From contig NC_087065.1 in the NCBI RefSeq assembly GCF_963678635.1, positions 53,449,858 through 53,513,857 of the forward strand: a DNA stretch of 64,000 nt. Reading direction: 5' to 3'. The stretch comes from Symsagittifera roscoffensis (Eukaryota > Xenacoelomorpha > Acoela > Convolutidae). A model generated the notes under the pieces. That model saw only the letters and a program-made list of their open reading frames with translations, was not told the origin of the DNA and searched no databases. Of this stretch, positions 1 through 9,900 are shown one piece after another (the first letter of the stretch is position 1; each line of letters starts with the position of its first letter). The position numbers and the translations under genes are program-made.

Positions 1-253
1 CCACATTCAAAATTTAGTCTGGAAGAACTAGTTTAACGTAATCATAAAGTCATAATCTAATAATTTTTTGCAGGTTGAACGACTAAAATTATGGGATCAG
101 ATTTAATTTTCTTACTTTACATCGTGACCTTACGCATTTAGTCCTTGCAACAAGAATTTAAGATCGGTCATCTTGAGATTTAAGGTCGGTCAGTCGTAAA
201 CTATCACCAGAGGAAAGCATCTTTAGCTGGTCTGGTTAGAGGGTTGAATTCGT
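1..253. other. AT-rich DNA, nothing recognised
   Basis: No convincing open frame, repeat or RNA gene is visible here. It ends where the left arm of the foldback repeat begins. Confidence 0.5.
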
Positions 254-1024
254 CTTATCAAAACAGTGCTCGAAAAGGCCATTATCAAAAAAATGAGGGC
301 AAAAAATAGCCAAAATATTTTGCAGGAGTGATAAAAACCACGCTTCAAAGTTTTCACCATGTGTTATTTTGTAACCATTTATGCAATAAAAATCAGCTAA
401 ATGTAACACAGTTGCTTCACTGCAATGCAACTTTTTTAAAAATTAAATTTCGAAAAAATTCTCCAGATTTCAAACGGAGTGCTGTGCATACATTTTTTTT
501 TAAAACGGCGTTCATTTTTTGTTTGCAGAATGAAAGAAAGGCCTTGGGGACCGAAAAGTACTCAGATTTAAAAACTTTCCACTCCAACACAAAAGCAATT
601 GTTGTTTTTTATTTTCAGAAACTTGGCAATGCCATAAACAAAGTCAAATAGGGTTTGAATGCTTTAGGAGAGCTCGTAGAAAAAAATAATAGCTCTGTAG
701 TTTGATGCTCATGATCAAACAGCCCCCATTCACCCAAAAATCTTTCATTCTGCAAACAAAAAATGAACGCCGTTTAAAAAAAAAATGTATGCACAGCACT
801 CCGTTTGAAATCTGGAGAATTTTTTCGAAATTTAATTTTTAAAAAAGTTGCATTGCAGTGAAGCAACTGTGTTACATTTAGCTGATTTTTATTGCATAAA
901 TGGTTACAAAATAACACATGGTGAAAACTTTGAAGCGTGGTTTTTATCACTCCTGCAAAATATTTTGGCTATTTTTTGCCCTCATTTTTTTGATAATGGC
1001 CTTTTCGAGCACTGTTTTGATAAG
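254..1024. repeat. Foldback: 283-bp inverted repeat with 204-bp spacer
   Basis: The left arm (254-536) and right arm (741-1024) are near-perfect reverse complements. The same 59-residue translation beginning MHCSEATVLHL appears on the minus strand of the left arm and on the plus strand of the right arm. The differences I see are a few bases in A or T runs. The spacer 537-740 is not palindromic. The short frames in the arms show no domain and are probably incidental. It could be a foldback-type mobile element or a palindromic duplication; I see no flanking target duplication that would decide. A transcript across it would fold into a long double-stranded hairpin. Confidence 0.9.
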
Positions 1025-3199
1025 TTAGAACAAAAAATAATTTTTTTGAGCATAAATAACTTTGTTCATTTCGTCTTCTTTTTGGAGTCATTTTTCGCAA
1101 AACGGAAAGAGTGAATTGGTACTGTCAAATTGGCAACCATAATTGAAGACAAATTCTCGCCGATTTTTTTCAAAAGTTTTTTTAAATTAATATTGCCGAA
1201 AGCCCAAATTACAATCTTACCTTTTGAGGTTGACAAGCTTATGCTGAATAAAAAAGCAACCAGCAACATATTAAGGGTTCCAATTTTGCCCATATTTTTA
1301 CAGAACAGAAAAGTATATATAAAATACAGATGAACTTTGTTTTTATTTTGCTTTTGTTTCTAAGCAAGGCTCCCAATAAAATATTATTTCTAAATTTGTA
1401 TTAGTTGGGAAATTTTTACCGTAAATCAAGGATATGATAGGCTCAAAAAATAATAGACCCAAAATATAAATTTACAATCTTTTAACTAAGGTAAAGATTG
1501 AGCAACTCTCTTGAGGTTAGCTCATCGGGAATCTTGATCTTAAAATTTAATGCTCTCCAATAGTTCCAAGACCACTCTCATTAGACATCGGCTGCGTCAA
1601 TCGGCAAAAACTGCAATAAAATTGTTACAGATTATCAATTTTTAAATAGCTAGCATATGGTGTGTTTTCCCGTTAGAGAACATTTAAAGTTTCCCTCTGA
1701 TGTAACAATAAAAAGTATACTAAAATGTTACAGTCCTACCCCCCCCCCCCCCCCCCCCAGTGCTGGTTTGTACTGTTTTAGTACAATTTACGTCATCCAT
1801 TAATCTATCTAATTGACCTACACGAGTGTCCTTTTCTTTTATTGGGTGCTCTTTGGGCACTACAATTGGGCGCTTTTTGGTGCCTATACATATACACTTT
1901 GGCAGATTAGTTAATGTTGAGATAAAATTTTTGACGCATCAGAGTTGGATTTAAGGTTTGATTTAAGGCTGAAAGAGTTTTCAAAAATAATTTTTTCGAG
2001 AAATTGAGCGAAATTTATAAGCGTCGCCGTTTGGTTAGTAAGGCATATCCCAAAAGGCCATTAACGTTTATCACATTATGCTGCAAATGTTTTTTTTTCT
2101 ATTTGAACTCTCTCTTATGAGTGAAACTGCGGGTCATTTGAATTCTCAGCCAATAAAATTTATTAGCGACGGTGTGAGGTGGGCTGTCTGCTTGTAGAGC
2201 GCTCACCAAGCTAGCGCACATTTGATAAAAATTTGTTAGAAGCCTTCCATTTTTTGTTAAGTTTTAAAACACAAGCTGCGGTTTCGAAGGTTAGACAAAA
2301 ATTAGGAACGCATTTTGGAAGAGAGCAAAATTGAAGTAGACAAGTTGATGTCGTTAAAAAGATGTTTTTGAGCTAAATAAAACTCTCCGTTCCAATCGAA
2401 CCTTTAGAACTCTTATCAATAAAATTGTGACAAAATTGTGAAGTCACCAAAAACGAATTTTTCTTTGACGCCTTTTAGAGGTGTGACTTTTGGTAAAAGG
2501 GTTTCGAGCAGAATATAATAAAACTTTACAAATTGACCAACAGGTGCATTTGCTCTAATTTTCCTTAATTATTAATACGTGTACGCAGCGAGTATTCGTT
2601 GGTTAAAACTTTTCTGAATAGATTTGTGGCACGCTACTTCGTTTCAAAAACTATTTCTCCAATTTTCGAAAAAACTGACCAAAAATTTGGGCTGTGTTGT
2701 TTTTCTTCCGAAATTCAAAAAGCGAGAAAATGTTTGTGTTTGTTGTCATTTGTTTATTCAGATCGTTTTCGATTTTGAACTAACCATTTTTGAGATATTT
2801 TGAGAACAGAGGCGAAGCGGAGCTTTGCACCACTTGCGATACTATACGCCATAAAAAAACAGAAGTTGAAAAAAAAGTTGAAAAAAACTAGATCAACCAA
2901 AGTTTTTCGATAAAATACAACTAAGTGCCCAGTTAAAACTAGAATTACGTTTTTGATATTCACGAAATTCGCTATACTGATGCGGCACGAAAAATGTGAT
3001 TTCAAAAATTCGACTATTTCAAAAATAAGTGATTTGAGAAGCAAAAAAATTTGAGAAATCAGTTTTCCCAAGAAGATAACTTTTCTCATACAAAACATTG
3101 AGGAGTCGCTGCTTCTGCAGGAATAATTTTCGCAACTATTTCCTTTACTTGAATTTTTTATCTCAGACTTGATTGCGTAATATTTAAGAAAACTTTTTT
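1025..3199. other. Noncoding AT-rich stretch
   Basis: About 2.2 kb with no supportable gene. It contains a 20-base C run at 1739-1758. Short frames here have no recognisable domain and look random. Confidence 0.5.
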
Positions 3200-4140
3200 A
3201 AAAAAAAGTCTGAAAAACGGTCAAAAGTTCTGAAAAACGGTCAAAAGACTTTCCAGAATTCATATTTTTTGCAAAAAGCAAGTTGTAGCAGTTTAAGCGG
3301 AGAAAATTCCCAAAACCGGATTTTTTGGTTGAACACAACCTGAGAATTGACACGGTAGTTTTCGCGAAGACAAAAAGTTTCCAAAAAACTGTCAAAGTTT
3401 CAAAACTTTGAATGAATTAAAGGCCACAATTTACTAAAAAAACTGGGCCCTTCCAATTACAAAGTTAATTTTTCCACAAACTGCTGTTTCAATTAAATCT
3501 ATGATATCAGATTTTGCAGGATACCGAGAAAGATCCGAAAAACTGTCAACTTAATTTTGACATTTCCGAGAGTCATAGTTTTTTTTGTGAAAATAAGGCG
3601 TAGCCTCGTATGCAGACAAAATATTCACATAATCTGCAATTTCGATAAGCCCAAAACCTAAGATTTTGGAGGGTAGTTCTCAAGAAAGTCAAAAGTTTTT
3701 AAAACTAAATGGTCAAAAATTCAAAAGTTTGGTTTATCCGAGAGACATAACTTATGATTTCAGAAAAAATTGGGCGTAATCGCATAAGCAAATGAGCCTC
3801 CCGCAGCTTTTTGTTGAAACTCGACCCAAAATAATGGATATTTGAGATTACTAGAAGGTTTTTATCGAGAATATTCGACAAGTTTAGAAAACGGTCAAAA
3901 ATCAAAAACTTGACTTTTCCGAGAGCAAAAAACTTATTGTGCAAAAAGTTTTCTGAATGGCTGCTATTGTAGGAGAGCTTCATACTACCCGTTATCTCCA
4001 TTGAACCCATAATATCAGATTTGAGAAGTCAGTTTTTGACAAAATTAAAAACGTTTGACTATTCCGAGGGCCATAGTTAATGGGCAAACAAATGTCGTTT
4101 TCTCAAAAACTACCCCTCTCAAATGCCAGTTTTTGGCTTC
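3200..4140. repeat. Degenerate tandem repeat, about 165-bp period
   Basis: The phrase AAAACNGTCAAAA recurs near 3207, 3375, 3543, 3708, 3889 and, weaker, 4040. It is often followed by a TTCCGAGAG.CATAG block and a run resembling GTGAAAA.AAGGCGTA. Spacing is 150-180 bp and copies are strongly diverged. No open frame spans it. It looks like an old satellite or minisatellite array. Confidence 0.6.
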
Positions 4141-5196
4141 AATGAACCAAACAGTTCTAACTAGCTCACTGTTGGAACGGATACCCCCAGAACTGTTTTC
4201 ATTCATTGAAAAAAAAACTTAGATTTGAGAGGGCTAGTTTTCGAGAAAACGAAAAAAAAAATCAAAAATATGGGTCAAATATTCCCCCACAGACTTTTTC
4301 GAAGGCTGTAGACAGAGGAGTTAAAAAACAAGAAACTTTGAAGGAGTATGCAGACCTACGGGAAGTAAACGATTTTTCAATTGATACCCTTTTTTTGAAA
4401 ATCAGTAGAAATTTCTGAGAAAAGCTAAATTTTTCCAATAAATTTGGAAATACTTTTCCACAAAAAAAAGAAATTTCAACAAACCGATTGGTAAACATAC
4501 AACCAACTTGATAAGTACGAAGGGGAGAGTTAAAACTTTGATTTCCTTGAAAGGACCCAAAATTAGGTAGTTAAGCCGATAGAAAATAAGCCGAAATAGT
4601 TTGGTCACTTGGTACAAAAAAATTGCGTATGGAAATAATATTTAAAAAAAATAATTGTTAACAAAAATTACTTCATAGAGGTTACAGATTGATACAAGTA
4701 CTACTGTTTATTGTGTTTCATGATCAAATTTTACTCCATTATGACACTATCAATAATTGAAAAGAAAACTGATCTGTGGATTTTTTTATAACACTTTTTC
4801 TTTAAAGCTTTTCTTTTTAATGACGGCTACAAAAGACACACCTCCTTGAATTGTGATGTAGAGATAAAAAACCATTTTCAGGTATTTTACACTCAGTCAC
4901 GGCTCAACCTCTCAACCGGCGCAACCGTGAAAAAAATTGTCGTTCGTTTAGTCGGCTGAAAAATATAAATTGGCAACTTCTATCTCCAGTGACTGTAACA
5001 ATGAAAAAATTCGGTTTGAAATACTTGAAATGTCACCGGAAACTGGATGTGCCATTTATTTTTCGATGAGCTTAGCATTCAATCTTGCAATGGCTTATGT
5101 GTTAAAGTTATTATCTCATTCAATCAGTTTGAAGAGGAAATTGGGTACATATCTTAGATTATGTAATCAGAGTAGAGGCTAAATATTTATTATATA
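4141..5196. other. Noncoding stretch before the MITE
   Basis: No gene can be supported. Frames of 60-80 codons at 4206-4617 and 4970-5182 overlap one another on both strands and show no domain. Confidence 0.45.
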
Positions 5197-5204
5197 ATAA
5201 TATA

Positions 5205-5598
5205 CAGTGGCGGATCTAGGATTTTCTCGATGGGGGGTGGGGGGGGGGGGGGGGGGGGGTGGCGGATTTTCTAACAAAAAATTCGAAAATTTTGTCGACT
5301 TTTTTTTCGGGCGACCAAATTGATTTTCTGAGCTCTTCCAAATCACTATAAAGACGCCATTTTGACCACATTTTCTGTGCCGCAGGCAAATTTTTGAAAA
5401 AAAACTAGCCAAAAAAGGCGTATTTAGGCACTTTTTTGAAAATTTTGACCAAAAAATTGCATTTTTTCGGTGCGCTCCCCCCTAGGGACATCTCAAAATA
5501 GTTCAGGGGGTGAAATCCCTGGGCAGGGGGTCGAACTCCTGAGAAGAGGGGGCGTCCGTCTCCCGTGCTGCTCCCCCCCCCCCCTAAATCCGCTGGTG
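5205..5598. mobile_element. hAT-like MITE, 394 bp, 8-bp target duplication
   Basis: The left end reads CAGTGGCGGATCTAGG. The right end read in reverse complement is CACCAGCGGATTTAGG. Both ends run into long G or C tracts. It is flanked by a perfect 8-bp duplication, ATAATATA (5197-5204 and 5599-5606). CAG-type termini with 8-bp duplications are the hallmark of hAT transposons. It is too short to encode a transposase, so it is non-autonomous. Internal sequence is shared with the copies at 13938 and 23933. Confidence 0.85.
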
Positions 5599-5612
5599 AT
5601 AATATATTCTCC

Positions 5613-6575
5613 TCAACTGCAAATTTTTTCGCTACAGATCAAGAAGTCTATTTGGTCTAGAGAGAATACACTGGACAGTTGACAGGTCAGATAGTACACA
5701 AAAGGCGTTTCATCTTCAATCCGAGTGGCCAGTTCTCTCTGCCAGAAAAGTAAAACTCCCCCATTTTGCATTTCCCCCAACCCATAATCAATTATAGACG
5801 AAGCACAGAACTTGCCCTCGAAAAGTTCAAATTCACTTTTAATTTGCCGTTTACAGAACACTTCCCAGCCCACAGGCATTAGTTGAGCGCCCGCGCAGCC
5901 CTCAAAAAACTTGACAACATTTTCGGGAACTTTTTCTTTGAAATCTTTGTCTGAATAAATTGAATCGAGAAAATATTTAGCGGTTAACAATTCGCCGTAG
6001 TCTTCAAATGGCGGATTTTCAACCACTTTTACAATACAATAAAGCCCATAAAGCTCGCAGCCTGATTTTATAATCTCGTGAGGTACTTTTTTCCCAGTTG
6101 AAAAACTGATGATTTTGCCTTTTTGAACCTCAATCATTTCGCTTTCTTGTATTAACTTCTTCGGGTCGATTTGATCTAATTTTTTGGTGGGAATTTTTCC
6201 ACTTGCTGAAAGTGATTTTCTGAACATTTCCGATAGATACTTATCAACATTCATTGGTTTTTCTCGGAGTGTGATTAGTTTTTTAGCAGCTCTTCCCAGC
6301 CATAATCTATCTATTGAAATTGGAACATCTAATTCTTGAACTAAAATATCTTTCAACTGTTGAATATCCTCATTCAGTTCATTCGATAAGTATTTTTTGG
6401 CGAGCATGTAAATCACGACGCTCTCGATAAAAGAGCTATCTGCAGTCGTTTTCTGACACGAAATGCTCCGGCCATATAATTCTACTGAATCATACGTAGA
6501 AACGGAAAGAGCCAGAGGCTTCGGGTCAACTAGAATTTCGGGCAAATACTTCCCGAAGCAGGCTGAATTGGGCAA
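5613..6575 (-). CDS. Orphan protein of up to 320 residues, function unknown
   Basis: A long minus-strand frame with ordinary amino-acid composition and no low complexity, so it is probably truly coding. I recognise no family. No signal peptide or membrane segment is evident. The frame has no ATG at its upstream limit: the first codon there is TTG, preceded two codons earlier by a TGA stop. The real protein therefore either starts at an internal Met (for example the one before LAKKYLSNELNED) or this is a terminal exon. A possible acceptor is the CAG just before the CCTGCTTC segment near 6560. The stop lies 15 bp from the end of the hAT-like MITE. Its upstream side abuts a 108-bp segment repeated beyond element A1, so insertion or duplication may have removed a first exon. 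Confidence 0.5.
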   Translation of the reverse strand: MPNSACFGKYLPEILVDPKPLALSVSTYDSVELYGRSISCQKTTADSSFIESVVIYMLAKKYLSNELNEDIQQLKDILVQELDVPISIDRLWLGRAAKKLITLREKPMNVDKYLSEMFRKSLSASGKIPTKKLDQIDPKKLIQESEMIEVQKGKIISFSTGKKVPHEIIKSGCELYGLYCIVKVVENPPFEDYGELLTAKYFLDSIYSDKDFKEKVPENVVKFFEGCAGAQLMPVGWEVFCKRQIKSEFELFEGKFCASSIIDYGLGEMQNGGVLLFWQRELATRIEDETPFVYYLTCQLSSVFSLDQIDFLICSEKICS

Positions 6576-6599
6576 ATTTCAAACTTATAGTTGAGGCAG

Positions 6600-6707
6600 C
6601 GAAATCTTTAATTTAATAAGGGAACATTTGTACAATTTGTCCCGTTATTAATCAAATAAACGATCACCGGCCTAAAATTGTAGGTCTAAAGAAAACACTA
6701 TTTGCAA
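6600..6707. repeat. 108-bp segment X, repeated on the far side of element A1
   Basis: The stretch from GCGAAATC to TTTGCAA directly abuts the left LTR of element A1. It recurs with one substitution immediately after the right LTR (12910-13018) and after the right LTR of A2 (22934-23041). It is much too long to be a normal LTR-element target duplication. Confidence 0.85.
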
Positions 6708-6931
6708 GGGGCTACAATATGTTCAGTTGTCAATCATCCTAGTTGTCAATCATCTTAGTTGCTATTCTTATTTCTCATACTTTAATTAAGTGTGAGTTTG
6801 GTACCTGCCTGTCAATCAACCAAAAGCTGTCTAGCTGTTATGTGTTGACCTCTAGTTCACTCTCTTATTTATGCGAACTAGAATACAGTCAATTGAATAT
6901 TTAACAGCCATCTTTTTACAAACCCTTGTTA
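6707..6931 (+). repeat. Left LTR of element A1
   Basis: Begins AGGGGCTACAATATG and ends CCCTTGTTA. It matches the right LTR at 12685-12909 apart from about two bases, and ends directly at the TGGCGCAGCC primer-binding site. Confidence 0.85.
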
Positions 6932-6949
6932 TGGCGCAGCCAGTGGATG
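6932..6949 (+). promoter_or_regulatory. Primer-binding site of A1
   Basis: TGGCGCAGCCAGTGG follows the LTR with no spacer. TGG complements the CCA of a tRNA 3' end. I cannot name the tRNA. The site lies inside the gag reading frame, because the last LTR base and TGG form the ATG. Confidence 0.65.
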
Positions 6950-6974
6950 GTGGGGGAAAAACCCCCTTGGAATT

Positions 6975-9900
6975 GTGGCTTTCTGGCCTCCAACTCAGGC
7001 GGAACCGCAACTTTTATGGGAACACTGGAAACAACGATTTCATTGGGCAATGGTGGCGAAACATGGACTAGTCTCGTCAGACTACTACTTTCCATCGACA
7101 TTAACTGAAGCACAGATCGCAGACCTGGGTGACATTGGTGGAAAACCACGGGCAGAAGGTGAACGTACACTGATATCGAATCTGTATTTATGCCTGGGAC
7201 ATGAGGGACAGAGAGCCTTGCATAATCAACATCCACACTTAGATATGGAAATAATACGATACCCACGTTTCTTGGATACCTGTGTAACTCTTTTTCAGAA
7301 AGAGCGGAACAAAACGTACGAGATGTACCAAATGTTGTCGAGGAAACAAAAGGAGGGTGAGAGTCTAGAATCGTTCTATGCAGAACTTAGCGGAATGGCG
7401 GCAAGATGCAATTTGGGCACCCAGGAGCGGAAAATGGTGAGAGACATATTTATTTTCAACATGAGGAACAGGGACGCACAGAACGAGCTGTGTCGGGAAA
7501 CTAAAACACCGGACGAAGCATTGCACATCGCAATGTCATATGAAAGAGGAGACAAATACGCAAGGAGCTACAAGGGCGCCGTATCCGGTTCCACGGGAAT
7601 GGCGCATCCATCGCCAGGGGGTTCCCTACAGATCAAAACGGAACCAGTCAGTAATATTCGCGGATCCAGGGGACGAGGAATGCCAAGGGGACGGGGTCAA
7701 TACCCAAATCGTGGAGGAGGTCGAACAACCGATCGAATGCAAGAGCGCAGATGTTACAACTGCGATCAACCGAACTTCACCCCAGAACACCGACAACGAT
7801 GCCCAGCAAGAGCCGTCACATGCAACTTCTGCAAAAAGATTGGGCACTTTGAGAGGACTTGCCGTGGAAAACGACAATCCAGGGGGGGACAACCAGTTGG
7901 ACTGATCCAAGGGGATGAACTCTTCGACGAAGAAGATACCCCCTCGGATGACGTGGAGCCCCAAGCTGCGGCAAATTCCGTAGGTTTCGTTAAACGAGAA
8001 CACCACAGCTGGTCATCAGAAAGTTCAGACGATTACATGGTTATGGCAATTCGACGGAAGAAGGAAACGGTGTTGAAAGTTGCCAGGCCTAAACTCAAAA
8101 TATTCATTAATGGGCACCCGATGAACATTTGGATCGACAGTGGATCGCCGATTTCCATTCTAACACTAGAAGATTTGAGAAGAACAGTGGGAAGAGCGGG
8201 AATCAACTTGAAGCAGGATAACACTGACGATGACGAATTTCGAGACTACAGTAACAATCGGATCAAGATGTTGGGCAGAATGGAACTCGAGTTAGCATCA
8301 AACGGCTGGAAGACGACAGCAGAAGTCCGAGTCATTGGGGGGACCAGACCATCCATCGTGGGACGTGATTTGATGGGGAAACTTGGACTCCAGTTGATGC
8401 AAGCAGATCCAAGGGGGGAAATCATGAACATCCAGGGGGCGGAGGACAATTCATGCAAGGAGGGGCACGATGAACCGGAGGATGAGCAGATGGATCAATG
8501 GCAATCATACTTCAGTAAGCTATTCCCAAAACTTTTTACTAGAGTTGGAAAAATTAGGAACTACAATGTTCAAGCAGAATTTTTCAAAAATCTTGTACCG
8601 GTGCAGCAGAAGGGACGGAGAGTGCCGGTAACGCTCCAAGAAAAAGTGGACAAAGAAATCGATAAGCTATTAACCCAGGGACATATAGAAAAATTGAAAG
8701 AGTGTTCGGATCGATACTTTGTTTCTCCGATCGTCATCACCGTGAAAAAAGACGGGTCCGTAAAATTAGCATTGGAATCACGAGAGCTTAATAAACAAGT
8801 GCATAAAAACAAATACCAGATGCCAAATATAGAAGAACTTGTAGATACAATAGGACAACTTATATCCGAGAAAAAACAAGGGGAAGTGTACTTTACTACG
8901 ATGGACCTAACGTATGCGTATGGGCAACTACCGCTTAGTGAAGAAACGAGCGTGCACTGTAATTTTTCTTTGGTGGGCGGACGGTCGACAGGAACTTACC
9001 GCTTCCGAACAGGGTTTTACGGGCTAACGTCAATGCCGGCAGAGTTCCAGCGAGTAATGGACTCAATTTTAAACGAATTCCCACAAGCGAACGCGTTTAT
9101 TGATGATATTTTGGTTACAACCAAGGGAACGGAAGTAGAACATATCTCTTTGGTTGAAAAGATCCTCCGGAAACTAAACCACGAAAACATATCCTTGAAG
9201 TTACCAAAATGCGAGTTTGCGAAACGCGAATGCGAGTGGCTTGGCCATCGTATAACCGAAACGGGGGTTACGCCTCTTAAACAAAAAACATCGCCGATAG
9301 ACGCACTAAAAGCTCCTAAAACAGTCACGCAATTAAAGTCATTTATGGGCTCAATCCACAGCTTGCATAAATATTTACCGGCGATAGCGGAGATGTCAGC
9401 TCCATTAAGGCCACTTCTCAGCAAGAAGAACGAATATAACTGGACCGCGGAATGTCAAAATGCTTTCCAAAATATTAAAATGGGGGTAGCGAACATAGTT
9501 GAATTAAAACACTTTGATATTCATAAGGATATTAGAGTTGTTTGCGATGCAAGTCACAATGGCCTTGGAGCGGTTTTAGAGCAATTGGGTACCGAAGGGT
9601 GGCGCCCTATATCTTTTGCATCACGATTCTTAAACGCAGCCGAGAAAAAATATTCCACTAACGAGCTTGAGATGCTGGCAGTGGTATGGGGGGCCGAGTA
9701 TTTCAGAAATTACATCCTAGGGAGATCATTTACAGTCATTACCGACCATAAGGCTTTAATTTCATTACTTAACGGGAATAACAAGAAAAACAAAACACTT
9801 TTTTCAAGACTGACACGTTGGCTGGACAGACTGATTCCTTTTGACTTTGTAATAGAACACAAACCGGGCGCCAAGATTGGATTGGCAGATTATTTGTCGA

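Noticed and set aside
1739..1758. C run as the end of another hAT-like MITE
   Set aside because: No GCGGAT-type terminus and no matching second end or 8-bp duplication nearby.
5470..5682. 70-codon ORF at the end of the first MITE
   Set aside because: It lies in the MITE's terminal inverted repeat and G/C tracts.
7540..7905. Long frames overlapping gag-pol of A1 and A2 in other frames and strands
   Set aside because: They are shadows of the polyprotein frame; no domain, and identical only because the units are duplicates.
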